Positions 33,245-42,833 are shown, counted from the stretch's first letter. The stretch: 64,000 nucleotides of DNA from CAYNRA01 sp046296415 (GCA_046296415.1 JBKBLN010000001.1:1643978-1707977); one strand, 5' to 3'. Numbers and translations: made by a program. Notes: generated by a model from the letters alone, not told the origin.

Positions 33245-36200
33245 AGGATTGTATTTTGGGTACAGTAAACACAAAGGTACTCCCTTTTTGTAAAGTGGAG
33301 GAAACCGTCACTTTCCCTCCCCAGTTCTCCACTTGCTTTTTGACAATTGCCAGGCCCATTCCGGTACCATCGTAGGTTTCACGATCGTGTAAACGCTGAA
33401 ACATACTGAAAATCTTATCAAAATAGACGGAGTCAATCCCAATGCCATTGTCTTGAATTGAGAAGATCCATTCGTGGGTATTTTCCTCCATCCAGACATC
33501 AACGGTGGGGATTCGATCAGTTGAAACATACCGTATTGCATTATCCAGAAGGCAATGCAATACCTGAACAATCGGAGAACGATAAAACCTAAATCGGCCG
33601 GAGGTTCGCAATGTCAGATGTACATTTTGATCTTGAATCAGTTTTTTTCTCAATAACCGAAAATCATCGATAAGTTCGCTTAAATCTAAATCCTCGGCAT
33701 TCTCAATTTGTTTTCCAACTCTGGAATATTGAAGCAGATCGGTAATTATCTGCCGCATCCGTTTGGCGCCATCCGTAGCAAATTGGATGTATTGTTTTGC
33801 GCGATCATCCAGTTGTTCGGCATATTTTCGCTCCAGTTGTTGTAAAAAACTGGTGATCATTCGCAGGGGCTCTTGCAAGTCGTGGGAGGCGATAAAGGCG
33901 AATTGAGCGAGTTCGTCGTTCAAAATTTGCAATTCATGTATCGTTTTAGCCAAAGAAGAATTCATTTTGGCTAAAGTCTCCTGTTGATTTTTTCGATCTG
34001 TAATGTCTTGAAAATAAACCGTTAGTCCTTCACCAGTAGGGTAAATTTTGATATCAAACCACAGATTCGTTGGAGGATAAAAGATTTCAAAGGATGCCGT
34101 TTCCTTGGTTTTGACTGCCCCCATCACAATTTGGACCAAATGGGTATCTGGTGTAAAGGGCAATGTGGAAACCACCGATTTCCCTTTCCATTGCGTTGCA
34201 TTGATTTGCAATAAATGTTCTGCTGTACGATTCAGGTATTGCCATTTGAATTGGTCATCGATTACTACAAAGCCGTCCGAGATGGACTGAAGTATTCTTT
34301 CTTTTTCCCGTAACGTCGTGATTAACTCCCCTTTATGATGCTGAGATTCGATCGCCTTGGTGAAATTTTGAGATAAAGTTCCCAAAAAGGTGTATTCCTC
34401 AATATCCCATTCATGAGGCTCTCCCAAATTCTCAAATATCCAAAATCCCCAAGCTTTGGAATTAACCAAAATGGGAAGTATTAGATACGAAAAAGAGGAA
34501 AACAAGGGGCCTTCTTTGGGGCCATTTGCTTGGGTCACCACTTGACCCTGATGTAATTTAATTAATAATTCCGGATGGGCACTTAACTCCTCTGAAATCC
34601 AATTTCCTGTTTTATAGCGTTTGGGAATGTCCGGATTACACCATTCCAATTGCAAGTGAGCTTTGGTATTTTGGAGTGAATAAAATGATACTCGATCCAC
34701 CTGAATCACCTGAGCCATCCATTTCATGCCTCGGTACATGGGATCCATCCAATTGCTTTCCTGCAGTAAAGCGGAATTGATTTCGGATAACACATTTAAT
34801 TGCTGGGTTTTCTTTTCTAGCTCCTCTCGAGCTTGTACCTGCGGCGTGATATCCCGGCCATAAATGAATCGATATTCTTCGGGTTCTCCGGTGAAAGAAC
34901 GCGTCCAGGATATCCATTTTTGTTCACCATGTTTTGTAAAGCTTTTAGCCAAAATAGCAGGCTGGGTTCCTGAGGTATCCTGGACCCATTCCATGGTTTT
35001 TGGATTGTTCTCCAGAATAAATGATAGATCTTTTCCTACTAATTCCTCAAAGCTGTATCCAAATGTCTGGGCAAAGGCCGGATTAATGTTTCGGATCAAC
35101 CCATTGGGTCCTAAAATACCAAGTAAATCGGGAGAAAAGGTAAATAACTCGAGCAATTGGGTTTCCATTTGTTTTCGAGTAATTTCGGCACCCAATAGCC
35201 ATTCCATTTGCATCAGCACTTGATGGGTCAGCTCTTGAAAACCCAACTGGATGCCCCGGCCCACCAGCAAAACGCCAATCATACGTTGTTGGTGACGAAC
35301 GGGAATTCCCCATACTTCATGCAATCCTGCCTGTTGAGCGGCCCTTCTGCGAGGGAAATTCAGGGCTTCTTCCCCTATTTTCCAAAATTGAATTTGACCA
35401 TTTTGCCATACTTGACCCGGAAGCCCTTCGCCTAAACCAAATTGTAGCACCAAAGAGGAATGAGAGTAAAAAAGCTGGCCTATCTCACTCCGCCCCAAAT
35501 GTTCTTTCAAATACAATTTTTGAACAGTAGGGTCTAAAAACCAAAATTCAGCGATGTCGAATCGCCCCATATCCGCCAAATAGTCCAAGGTATCGATCAA
35601 AGCATCATGTAATGTTTCAGACTGAGAAAAAAATCGGCTGATTTCGGCGCCCATTTTCCATTGCAAGGCCTCGTTTTTCTGCTGGGTAACATCTCGATCG
35701 GTCAAAACCCAAAATACATGAGCACTCAAACTTTCTTGAACTGGCTGAAAACTTAAATTTGACCAATAAATTTCCCCTGATTGTTTGGTGTGGAGGAACG
35801 TGATTTGAATTGGATTTTGAGTTGTCAGATTTGAATAAATTGCTTGTATCTGTTCTTTAGACCAACTGGATTGATACCATTCTAATGGATTTTTCCCTAA
35901 GAAGCTCTCACAACTGCAACCCGTTAATTTAGAAAAGGAAGGATTGCAATAGGTAGCTATATACCCTAGATAAGGATCGGGTTGGAGGATAATGATGGCT
36001 TCTTTAACCCCCCCGACGATCCGTTCAAACAAAGAGAGCTTTAACGCCTCCGCTTTTTGATCCGTAATGTCTTGAGAAGTACCTCGAAGCCATTTTTCTT
36101 GAGTGTGTGGATTGAATTCATACTGTGAACGATCTTGAATCCACCTCGTTTTTCCTTGTAGGGGTTTGGTTTGGAAGATGAGTTCAAATTCGGTTTGACC

Positions 36201-36965
36201 ATTTTCAATTCCTTCCCAAACTTGTCTTATCTGATCGAGATCCTGGGGTTGGATCAAATCAAGAAACGTCGTATGCGTAGGGAAAAAGGTAGTCGGATCG
36301 ACCTCATACACATCGTACATTTCTTGCGACCAGGTTAATTCAAAATTGATTAAATTAAGTTCCCAATAACCTAATTTAGCCATTTTGGCTGCCGCCTTTA
36401 GTTTCTTCTCAGACATTTGTAGCGCTAAGCTGTATTTTTCAAGCGCCTCTTCCATAATCGGATGTCCGGTGGCAATGATATAGGTTTTTTGGTTATGTTG
36501 AATGGGAAATCCAGAGATGCGTGTTTTAAATTTGGATCCATTTTTTTTTACATGAACATAAACACCAAAGTCAGTTTGCCCCTGAGGATACAGTTTTGCT
36601 GTATTTTTAAAAAGTTCGGAAACCTGATCCGGTGGACGCATGTCGACCAACGTGAGGTGTTTAAATTCTTCCCTTCGGTAGCCATATTGGTTACAGGCCG
36701 CTTGGTTGACATCCAGAATTCGCCAAGTTTGTGGTTCGTAAATCCACATAGGCGAGGCATTGGCTAAAAATATAGGCTGATATATTTCATTAAACACCTG
36801 CCATGATTGAATGAAATCAAGATTGATAGGTAGGAAATTACCCCAAAATTCCCAGTGTTGGTGAACGGCACTGAACTTAATTTGCCAAGTCAACATGGTA
36901 TCCGATGCAATAGGCCATTGATAATAAACCTCTTGGTTTGGGTGACCTTTAGAGAATTCCAACAA
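33234..36965 (-). CDS. Multi-PAS/GAF histidine kinase, main part of an interrupted gene
   Basis: Large cytoplasmic sensor kinase, 1243 residues from a TTG at 36965. Order: PAS (about 60-165), PAS (185-310), PAS (315-435), GAF (440-600), PAS (605-725), GAF (735-885), PAS (890-1000), HisKA of the phytochrome-kinase type with FIASHDLQEPLRMITSF (about 1030-1095), and HATPase (about 1110-1240; CLLDNAIRYV, DNGIGIDSVY, GTGMGLAIVK). The TTG is a poor start because the same frame stays open and domain-like back to a TAA at 37149-37151, beyond which the frame continues as the 268-residue product at 37149-37955. I read both as one former or disguised gene of about 1570 codons. Whether this part is made is uncertain. 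Confidence 0.8.
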   Translation of the reverse strand: MLEFSKGHPNQEVYYQWPIASDTMLTWQIKFSAVHQHWEFWGNFLPINLDFIQSWQVFNEIYQPIFLANASPMWIYEPQTWRILDVNQAACNQYGYRREEFKHLTLVDMRPPDQVSELFKNTAKLYPQGQTDFGVYVHVKKNGSKFKTRISGFPIQHNQKTYIIATGHPIMEEALEKYSLALQMSEKKLKAAAKMAKLGYWELNLINFELTWSQEMYDVYEVDPTTFFPTHTTFLDLIQPQDLDQIRQVWEGIENGQTEFELIFQTKPLQGKTRWIQDRSQYEFNPHTQEKWLRGTSQDITDQKAEALKLSLFERIVGGVKEAIIILQPDPYLGYIATYCNPSFSKLTGCSCESFLGKNPLEWYQSSWSKEQIQAIYSNLTTQNPIQITFLHTKQSGEIYWSNLSFQPVQESLSAHVFWVLTDRDVTQQKNEALQWKMGAEISRFFSQSETLHDALIDTLDYLADMGRFDIAEFWFLDPTVQKLYLKEHLGRSEIGQLFYSHSSLVLQFGLGEGLPGQVWQNGQIQFWKIGEEALNFPRRRAAQQAGLHEVWGIPVRHQQRMIGVLLVGRGIQLGFQELTHQVLMQMEWLLGAEITRKQMETQLLELFTFSPDLLGILGPNGLIRNINPAFAQTFGYSFEELVGKDLSFILENNPKTMEWVQDTSGTQPAILAKSFTKHGEQKWISWTRSFTGEPEEYRFIYGRDITPQVQAREELEKKTQQLNVLSEINSALLQESNWMDPMYRGMKWMAQVIQVDRVSFYSLQNTKAHLQLEWCNPDIPKRYKTGNWISEELSAHPELLIKLHQGQVVTQANGPKEGPLFSSFSYLILPILVNSKAWGFWIFENLGEPHEWDIEEYTFLGTLSQNFTKAIESQHHKGELITTLREKERILQSISDGFVVIDDQFKWQYLNRTAEHLLQINATQWKGKSVVSTLPFTPDTHLVQIVMGAVKTKETASFEIFYPPTNLWFDIKIYPTGEGLTVYFQDITDRKNQQETLAKMNSSLAKTIHELQILNDELAQFAFIASHDLQEPLRMITSFLQQLERKYAEQLDDRAKQYIQFATDGAKRMRQIITDLLQYSRVGKQIENAEDLDLSELIDDFRLLRKKLIQDQNVHLTLRTSGRFRFYRSPIVQVLHCLLDNAIRYVSTDRIPTVDVWMEENTHEWIFSIQDNGIGIDSVYFDKIFSMFQRLHDRETYDGTGMGLAIVKKQVENWGGKVTVSSTLQKGSTFVFTVPKIQSYES

Positions 36966-37148
36966 GGCTTCAAAGGATTCTTGACGAGCTTTGGGTGGTA
37001 AAAATGTCCAGATTGCCTGTTTAGGCTCGCTGTGTTTTAACAGGTTTTGCGCTTCTTTATTGGACCAAATCAGTTCGCCTGAGGAAGAACAAAGGAGGTG
37101 TAAAGTAAATTGATTGGACTTTGGCTCCTGAAATGGGAAGAAATAGGC
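36966..37148 (-). other. Open, domain-like frame between the stop codon and the kinase TTG start
   Basis: Sixty-one codons in the same frame as both neighbours, without ATG or GTG. The translation includes SSSGELIWSNKEAQNLL, the start of a PAS fold whose later half lies in the annotated kinase (WQIKFSAVHQHWEFWG). This shows the kinase coding region extends upstream of the TTG, right up to the TAA. Confidence 0.7.
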
Positions 37149-37955
37149 TTAAAGAACGACCCGCATGTGCCCTTGCGCCACTACTTGCACCGGGTGAAAT
37201 AAAAAAGTCAAAGAATATCCAGGCTGGACTTGAATGGAGAAAATACCTCCATTTGCCCATTTCCCTTGGCTTTCTTTTTCAATGTAATCGGTGAATAATT
37301 GATAAACCATCGAGTTGCCCCAATACGAAAACCAGTTATCCGAAACCTGAATAATCCGAAAATCCGAATCCAAGTGGACGGAAAAGAATACATGATTGAG
37401 TTGATCTAATAACTGAAAGGTAGGACTGATAGTATCGGTAAAGTAGTGTAGAAACGTTAAAAAATCTTCTGAAAGTACCCACTTTTGATCTGAAAAAAAG
37501 GAAAATGAATATGGATTCTTGTTGATCTTACTAAGTTGATGTGCTTGATTGGCTGGTTTTTGAAACCAATATTCTTCCTTTTGGCATCCCCAAGTGATCG
37601 GGTAAAGTCCAGAAAACCATTGATTTATTTTTTCCCAAGCGATCATGGGCGTCGATTCAATTTGAATCCGCAGTTCTTTCATTTGATCCCACCAAGAAGG
37701 TAACATTCGAAAATAGCCAAGCCATTGATCGCGTTGAAACGGTTCAAATTCCCATAAAATGATATTTTCCGGGATAGTTTGAACAGTACTCCAAGGTGAG
37801 GAACTTTGAAAAAGCCTTGCGCATTCAGGCGTGATCTGTGAAAAAATAGGTTGGTGCAAGGTGGCAAAATCACTGATTTTGTCGTCAATTTCTAGAATAA
37901 TCCCTTGGGAATTAAGTACGATATGGGGTCTGTATTCATTGGGAGGAGTCATCAT
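37149..37955 (-). CDS. N-terminal PAS fragment of the interrupted kinase
   Basis: Product of 268 residues from ATG at 37955 (MMTPPNEYRPHIVLNSQG) to a TAA at 37149-37151. Two PAS-like regions can be made out (about 8-90, HIVLNSQGIILEIDDK; about 185-262, SVHLDSDFRIIQVSDNW). It has no output domain. The reading frame is identical to that of the downstream kinase, so a single stop separates them. Possible explanations are a recent nonsense mutation, a sequencing error, translational readthrough, or a genuine split with a non-standard start. On its own it would be a free PAS protein of unknown function. It is the first protein gene of the island, after the tRNA. Confidence 0.65.
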   Translation of the reverse strand: MMTPPNEYRPHIVLNSQGIILEIDDKISDFATLHQPIFSQITPECARLFQSSSPWSTVQTIPENIILWEFEPFQRDQWLGYFRMLPSWWDQMKELRIQIESTPMIAWEKINQWFSGLYPITWGCQKEEYWFQKPANQAHQLSKINKNPYSFSFFSDQKWVLSEDFLTFLHYFTDTISPTFQLLDQLNHVFFSVHLDSDFRIIQVSDNWFSYWGNSMVYQLFTDYIEKESQGKWANGGIFSIQVQPGYSLTFLFHPVQVVAQGHMRVVL

Positions 37956-38061
37956 TTTTCATGAGCGTTATCGAAAAAGCTTTTTACGGGAGGTTTTTAG
38001 AATGTCTGGAAAATTAACCAAATTTAAAAAAATATACGGTTAATCCTAGGCTAAAACAAAA

Positions 38062-38087
38062 AAAGCAGAATCGTTTGATTCTGCTTT
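38062..38087 (-). terminator. Terminator of the tRNA transcript
   Basis: Eleven-bp stem AAAGCAGAATC / GATTCTGCTTT with a GTTT loop, followed on the minus strand by TTTTTTTG, immediately after the tRNA 3' end. Confidence 0.85.
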
Positions 38088-38089
38088 GG

Positions 38090-38163
38090 TGGGCCCACCT
38101 GGGCTCGAACCAGGGACCACCTGATTATGAGTCAGGTGCTCTAACCGACTGAGCTATAGGCCC
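38090..38163 (-). tRNA. tRNA with CAU anticodon (tRNA-Met elongator or tRNA-Ile2)
   Basis: Full cloverleaf on the minus strand. Acceptor GGGCCTA pairs with TGGGCCC (one G-U), D arm GCTCAGTCGGTTAGAGC, anticodon arm CCTGACTCATAATCAGG with CAU, T arm around CTGGTTCGAGCCCAG, and discriminator A73. The CCA tail is encoded (to 38087). The CAU anticodon and the lack of initiator features (three G-C pairs before the anticodon loop) exclude initiator Met. The sequence alone does not settle elongator Met versus lysidine-modified Ile2; I lean to Ile2 from overall likeness. Confidence 0.93.
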
Positions 38164-38182
38164 TGCTTACTGAAAAGCTTCG

Positions 38183-38213
38183 CAAAATAAATTTATTTTT
38201 TTTGTACTTCCAA
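38183..38213 (-). promoter_or_regulatory. Probable tRNA promoter
   Basis: Minus strand TTG (38213-38211), 20-base spacer, TTATTTTG (38190-38183), one mismatch to the -7 consensus, 20 bases ahead of the tRNA 5' end. Confidence 0.4.
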
Positions 38214-38285
38214 AAAAAATGGTCACCTTACCCTTCTAGTTTGGATACCCTTTCGGGTTAAGGGTCTGATATTAATTAAGTTGGC

Positions 38286-39503
38286 ATGAAAAATAAACAC
38301 AAAATAATCAATGATCCTGTGTATGGATTCTTGCAAATTCCATCTCCTCTCGTGTTTGATGTCATCCAACATCCCTATTTCCAAAGGTTACGGAGAATAA
38401 AGCAATTGGGTTTAGCTGAGTTGGTTTATCCCGGAGCCGTTCATTCTCGATTTCAACACGCTTTGGGTGCTATGCATTTAATGGGAGAGGCCTTGGATGT
38501 TCTTCGTTCCAAAGGACATGTTATTTCAAATGAAGAAAAAGAGTCAGCTCAATTGGCCATTCTTTTACATGATTTAGGTCATGGCCCATTTTCACATGTT
38601 CTAGAGAAACAATTGCTTCACCATGTTTCGCATGAATGGCTATCTCTGCAATTGATGCGCGACATGAATGAGTCCTTTTCCGGCCAATTGACTACTGCCA
38701 TTGCGATGTTTGAAGGGACTTACCCTCGTCCATTTTTTCATCAACTTATCTCGGGACAATTGGATATGGACCGGATGGATTATCTAAAGCGCGATAGTTT
38801 CTTCACTGGGGTGGTCGAAGGAACCATCGGGGTAGAACGTATCATAAAAATGTTGCAGGTATTCAATGATCAACTTGTGGTGGAGGAAAAGGGGCTCTTG
38901 AGTGTAGAAAATTTTTTGAATGCACGTCGATTGATGTACTGGCAAGTTTATTTGCATCGCACAGCTATTGCGGCAGAAAGTATGCTTACCTCAATTTTAG
39001 ACCGAGTTAGGTGGTTGGTGTCCATACAACAAACTGTTTTCCTTCAGGATCCCCTTCGATTTTTTCTAACTCAGAACTTATCCAAAGAGTCAGTACATCA
39101 AAACCCATCGGCACTGTTTCTTTTTTCTCAATTGGATGACCTAGACGTCCTATTTCATTTAAAAAAGTGGCAATTTGAACCTGATGCGATACTTAGCTAT
39201 CTAGCCAAAAGATTGGTTAACCGTGAACTATTTTCCATCGAATTAACAACTGAACCTCAAGAGTCCAAGGAGATCACTTTCCAACTTCCACCAGGTTTTA
39301 GCGAGGAGGCTAGGCCCTATTTTTTTCGTCAAGGAAAAGTGAGTAACAAAGGATACTTGCCAGAGGGAACGCAAATCTTAATTCTTCGGAAAAATCGGGA
39401 GGTCGTCGATATTTCCGAAGCTTCTGATTTACCAACCATCAAAGCCCTAAGTCATATCGTCAAAAAATATTACGTTTCTACCGCCAATCCTGTATCTTTG
39501 TAA
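38286..39503 (+). CDS. HD-superfamily metal-dependent phosphohydrolase
   Basis: Cytoplasmic HD-domain hydrolase of 405 residues. Metal ligands lie in HSRFQHALGAMHLMG, in the HD pair of LAILLHDLGHGPFSHVL, and in MDRMDYLKRDS. The dGTPase-like organisation (PVYGFLQIP, HPYFQRLRRIKQLGLAELVYPG) points to a nucleotide phosphohydrolase, but the substrate is unknown. It is the first gene of the plus-strand block leading into lipid A synthesis, 55 bases ahead of lpxD, an arrangement recurrent in Bacteroidota. Confidence 0.9.
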   Translation: MKNKHKIINDPVYGFLQIPSPLVFDVIQHPYFQRLRRIKQLGLAELVYPGAVHSRFQHALGAMHLMGEALDVLRSKGHVISNEEKESAQLAILLHDLGHGPFSHVLEKQLLHHVSHEWLSLQLMRDMNESFSGQLTTAIAMFEGTYPRPFFHQLISGQLDMDRMDYLKRDSFFTGVVEGTIGVERIIKMLQVFNDQLVVEEKGLLSVENFLNARRLMYWQVYLHRTAIAAESMLTSILDRVRWLVSIQQTVFLQDPLRFFLTQNLSKESVHQNPSALFLFSQLDDLDVLFHLKKWQFEPDAILSYLAKRLVNRELFSIELTTEPQESKEITFQLPPGFSEEARPYFFRQGKVSNKGYLPEGTQILILRKNREVVDISEASDLPTIKALSHIVKKYYVSTANPVSL

Positions 39504-39558
39504 GTTATTGAAAGAGCTGAGCGTTCTTTGAATCCAGTTTTGACCATTTCTGAAACGA

Positions 39559-40593
39559 ATGAAAGAGATTTCAGTCAACTTATTAGCCCAACTTGTACAA
39601 GGACAAGTGGAAGGAAACCCGGAGGTGATGATTACGGGCGTCGGGAAAATCGATGCCGCGCAACCCGGAGATTTGGTTTTTCTGTCCAATCCTAAATATG
39701 AAAACTATTTATACGAAACCAAGGCCTCTGTTGCCCTAGTCAGCAACGATTTTAAGGCAACCCAAGCGTTTTCTTGTACCCTCGTTCGTGTGGCTGATCC
39801 CTACAGTGCATTCGCCATTCTCTTAAGAGAATATGAAAAATGGCAGCGACAAATAGACTGGTCGGTTCATCCATCATCCATCATTGATCCGAGTGTACAG
39901 ATTCCTGAAAAAATTTCGATTGGTGCTTTTACCTACATAGGCCCCGGGGCTCAGTTGGCCGAAGGTTGTATCATTGAATCCCATGTGACGTTGGGTCCAA
40001 ACGTAGTATTAGGAGAGAATTGTCATATTCACGCTGGAGCCCGACTATTGAAAGGAACCAAAGTTGGAAACCGATGCGTGATCCAAGCCAACTCCGTGAT
40101 TGGCAGTGATGGCTTTGGTTTTGCTCCCCAGCCGGACGGAAGTTACATGCCCATTCCACAATTAGGCAACGTGGAGCTCGAAGATGACGTACATATAGGT
40201 GCCAACTGTACCATCGACCGGGCCACCACGGGAACAACCCGAATCAAAAAAGGAACCAAACTCGACAATTTAATTCAAGTTGCGCATAACGTGGAAATTG
40301 GATCGCATACCGTGGTAGCCGCCCAGACTGGTATTGCAGGTTCTACAAAAATTGGTAACTTCAATAAAATAGGTGGGCAGGTCGGAATTGCAGGTCATAT
40401 CCATTTAGCCGACGGAACCCAGATTGCAGCCCAATCCGGAATTATGAAAACCATAAAACAACCAAATAAAGCTTGGTTTGGCTCACCTGCATTCGATTTG
40501 AGCGACTACTTAAAAGCCTCCGCTGTTTTTCGAAAGCTTCCCCAATTATGGAAGGATGTAGAAGATTTAAAAAAACAGGAACCAAAGAACTAA
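39559..40593 (+). CDS. lpxD: UDP-3-O-(3-hydroxyacyl)glucosamine N-acyltransferase
   Basis: Third enzyme of lipid A synthesis, transferring a 3-hydroxyacyl chain from acyl carrier protein to UDP-3-O-acyl-glucosamine in the cytoplasm. It has 344 residues, normal length. An N-terminal uridine-binding domain (about 1-100; PGDLVFLSNPKYENYL) precedes a left-handed beta-helix of hexapeptide repeats (about 105-310; PEKISIGAFTYIGPGAQLAE). The active-site His lies in LIQVAHNVEIG, about residue 238, and the family motif NSVIGSDGFGFAP is present. A C-terminal helix (YLKASAVFRKLPQLWKDVED) is typical of trimeric LpxD. Confidence 0.97.
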   Translation: MKEISVNLLAQLVQGQVEGNPEVMITGVGKIDAAQPGDLVFLSNPKYENYLYETKASVALVSNDFKATQAFSCTLVRVADPYSAFAILLREYEKWQRQIDWSVHPSSIIDPSVQIPEKISIGAFTYIGPGAQLAEGCIIESHVTLGPNVVLGENCHIHAGARLLKGTKVGNRCVIQANSVIGSDGFGFAPQPDGSYMPIPQLGNVELEDDVHIGANCTIDRATTGTTRIKKGTKLDNLIQVAHNVEIGSHTVVAAQTGIAGSTKIGNFNKIGGQVGIAGHIHLADGTQIAAQSGIMKTIKQPNKAWFGSPAFDLSDYLKASAVFRKLPQLWKDVEDLKKQEPKN

Positions 40594-40627
40594 AAAATCC
40601 CTTTAGTAAGTGGGTATAAAAATTACT

Positions 40628-42016
40628 ATGAATACAAAGCAATTAACGATTCAAGAAAAAAAGTCAATCAAGGGTATTGGTCTTCATACCGGGGAAGAGG
40701 TAACATTAACTCTCGTTCCGGCTACCATCAACCACGGACTTGTCTTTCAACGAACGGATTTGCCCGGTAAACCTCTCATTCCTGCCCAAGTGGAGTATGT
40801 TGTTGATACCTCACGTGGTACGGTTTTGGAAAAAGAGGGTGCACGAGTACACACTACAGAGCATCTTTTGGCTGCCTGTGTGGCATTGCAAATTGATAAT
40901 TTGGTTATGGAACTAAATGGTCCTGAAGTACCAATTCTAGATGGAAGTGCTCTACCCTTTGTTGAACTATTGGAATCGGCCGGACTGTCTGAGCAAAATG
41001 CCTTACGAAACTATTTTGAGGTTTCAGAAGCTATCCACTTTAGAAATGAGGATCATTCCATCGAGTTAGCGGCTTTACCACTCAATGATTATCGTTTAAC
41101 TGTGATGGTCGACTATCAATCGGAAATCATGCCTCCTCAGCATGCCCAGTTGCATCAACTCGACTTGTTTAAATCTGAAATTGCTAATTCACGTACCTTT
41201 GTATTTGTGCATGAGCTTGAAAAACTAGCAAATGCCGGCTTAATCAAGGGGGGAGATTTGTCCAATGCAGTTGTATTTGCCGAAAAGCCAACCACTCAAG
41301 AACAAGTTGCCTCGCTGGCCAAATTATTGAATAAAGATGAAGTACCTGTAGGAGTTACGGGTCCCCTCAACTCCGAAGGTTTACGCCATTTGAATGAGCC
41401 GGCACGACATAAATTATTAGATGTTATGGGTGATTTAGCTTTGGTGGGACAGCCAATCAAAGCCCATATTTTAGCCGCAAGACCCGGCCATGCCTCCAAT
41501 GTTGCCTTGGCAAAGAAAATCAAAAAAGCAATTCAGGAAGCCTCCACTACCGCTCCTTCATTTGATCCCAATGCAGAGCCGGTGTTGAATGTCCATCAGA
41601 TCGCCAAATTACTGCCCCACCGGTATCCTTTTCAATTAGTGGATAAAATTGTATCCCTTGACGGACAGACTGTGGTCGGAGTAAAAAATGTAACCATGAA
41701 CGAGCCTCAATTCACTGGACACTTTCCGGAGAATCCAGTGATGCCGGGTGTACTGCAATTGGAGGCTATTGCCCAAACTGGAGGAGTACTGGTGTTGACT
41801 TCTACCGGAAATCCGGAAGCCTATTGGCCCTACCTAGTGGGAATCGATAATTGTCGGTTCTTTAAAAATGTTTTACCGGGAGATACGTTAGTCATTAAAT
41901 GTACGTTGTCGGCCGCTGTCCGTATGGGTGTGGCCAAAATGCATGGCGAGGCATGGGTGGGTAAAAACCTCGTATGTTCTGTCGATATGATTGCCCGATT
42001 AGTTAAAAAATCTTGA
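40628..42016 (+). CDS. lpxC/fabZ: Bifunctional UDP-3-O-acyl-GlcNAc deacetylase / 3-hydroxyacyl-ACP dehydratase
   Basis: Natural fusion of two enzymes, 462 residues. The N-terminal LpxC part (about 1-305) is the zinc deacetylase committing UDP-acyl-GlcNAc to lipid A: zinc ligands in HTTEHLLAACVA, DGSALPFVELLE, and in LRHLNEPARHKLLDVMGDLA. The C-terminal FabZ part (about 315-462) dehydrates 3-hydroxyacyl-ACP: LLPHRYPFQLVDKI, with the catalytic His in FTGHFPENPVMPGVLQLEA. The fusion couples lipid A and fatty-acid synthesis and is a hallmark of Bacteroidota. The frame also opens six codons earlier at a GTG (40610), but MNTKQLTIQEKKSI is the sensible start. Confidence 0.97.
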   Translation: MNTKQLTIQEKKSIKGIGLHTGEEVTLTLVPATINHGLVFQRTDLPGKPLIPAQVEYVVDTSRGTVLEKEGARVHTTEHLLAACVALQIDNLVMELNGPEVPILDGSALPFVELLESAGLSEQNALRNYFEVSEAIHFRNEDHSIELAALPLNDYRLTVMVDYQSEIMPPQHAQLHQLDLFKSEIANSRTFVFVHELEKLANAGLIKGGDLSNAVVFAEKPTTQEQVASLAKLLNKDEVPVGVTGPLNSEGLRHLNEPARHKLLDVMGDLALVGQPIKAHILAARPGHASNVALAKKIKKAIQEASTTAPSFDPNAEPVLNVHQIAKLLPHRYPFQLVDKIVSLDGQTVVGVKNVTMNEPQFTGHFPENPVMPGVLQLEAIAQTGGVLVLTSTGNPEAYWPYLVGIDNCRFFKNVLPGDTLVIKCTLSAAVRMGVAKMHGEAWVGKNLVCSVDMIARLVKKS

Positions 42017-42038
42017 GAATCCACATTGTATGTTGGTA

Positions 42039-42833
42039 ATGACACAGCCTTTAAGTTATATTCATCCAGATGCCCAAATAGGTGAGGATGTGGTCGTATC
42101 TCCGTTTTCTTATATTGCAGCTGATGTTAAAATCGGCTCGGGAACTTGGATAGGACCTAACGTTACCATTTTTGATGGCGCTCGAATTGGCGCTAATTGT
42201 AAAATATTCCCTGGGGCTGTCATTGCCGCTGAACCACAAGACCTTAAATTCAACGGTGAGTATACTACGGTTGAAATAGGTGATCGGACCACCATTCGAG
42301 AGTGTGTCACCATCAATCGTGGAACGGTGGATCAGTATACTACAAAAATTGGCTCCGATGCCCTCATCATGGCGTATTGTCATATTGCGCATGATTGCCT
42401 ATTGGGAGATCATGTCATCATGGCCAATAGCGTTCAGATGGCTGGACATGTTGAATTGGGTGACTATGCTTTTATTGGTGGAACAAGTGCGGTGCATCAA
42501 TTTGTCAAAATTGGTGCGCATGCCATGATCGCCGGAGGATCGCTAGTTCGAAAAGACGTACCTCCTTTTGTTAAAGCAGCAAGAGAGCCGCTTTCTTATG
42601 CAGGAGTTAATAGTCTAGGTCTTCGTCGGCGTGGATTCACCTCAGAGGAGATTTATTCCATTCAAGATGTTTATCGCTATATTTACTTACGTGACCTCAA
42701 TACAAGTGATGCCTTGCAAGCGATTGTCGCTGAACTCCCGCAAAATGAGTATGTAAAGTCCGCCGTTCAGTTTATAGAGAACTCCAAACGAGGGATTATT
42801 CGAAAAGGTTCTGGTCCTATTTCCGATGACTAA
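42039..42833 (+). CDS. lpxA: UDP-N-acetylglucosamine O-acyltransferase
   Basis: First enzyme of lipid A synthesis, about 264 residues, adding 3-hydroxyacyl to UDP-GlcNAc. The left-handed beta-helix runs over residues 1-190 (hexapeptides YIHPDAQIGEDVVVSPFSYI). The catalytic His lies in MAYCHIAHDCLLGDH, with a C-terminal helical region. Start chosen at MTQPLSYIHPDA; an in-frame ATG nine bases earlier (42030) is the alternative. It is 22 bases after lpxC/fabZ and overlaps the next ABC gene by 8 bases. Confidence 0.96.
   Translation: MTQPLSYIHPDAQIGEDVVVSPFSYIAADVKIGSGTWIGPNVTIFDGARIGANCKIFPGAVIAAEPQDLKFNGEYTTVEIGDRTTIRECVTINRGTVDQYTTKIGSDALIMAYCHIAHDCLLGDHVIMANSVQMAGHVELGDYAFIGGTSAVHQFVKIGAHAMIAGGSLVRKDVPPFVKAAREPLSYAGVNSLGLRRRGFTSEEIYSIQDVYRYIYLRDLNTSDALQAIVAELPQNEYVKSAVQFIENSKRGIIRKGSGPISDD

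Noticed and set aside
36896..36965. Treating the TTG at 36965 or the first ATG at 36896 as a normal start of the multi-PAS kinase
   Set aside because: Both fall inside a PAS fold whose first half lies upstream in the same open frame, so neither gives an intact first domain.
38221..38285. Second tRNA or riboswitch ahead of the HD gene
   Set aside because: The short CCTTTCGGGTTAAGGG hairpin does not form a cloverleaf or a known aptamer; likely leader sequence.
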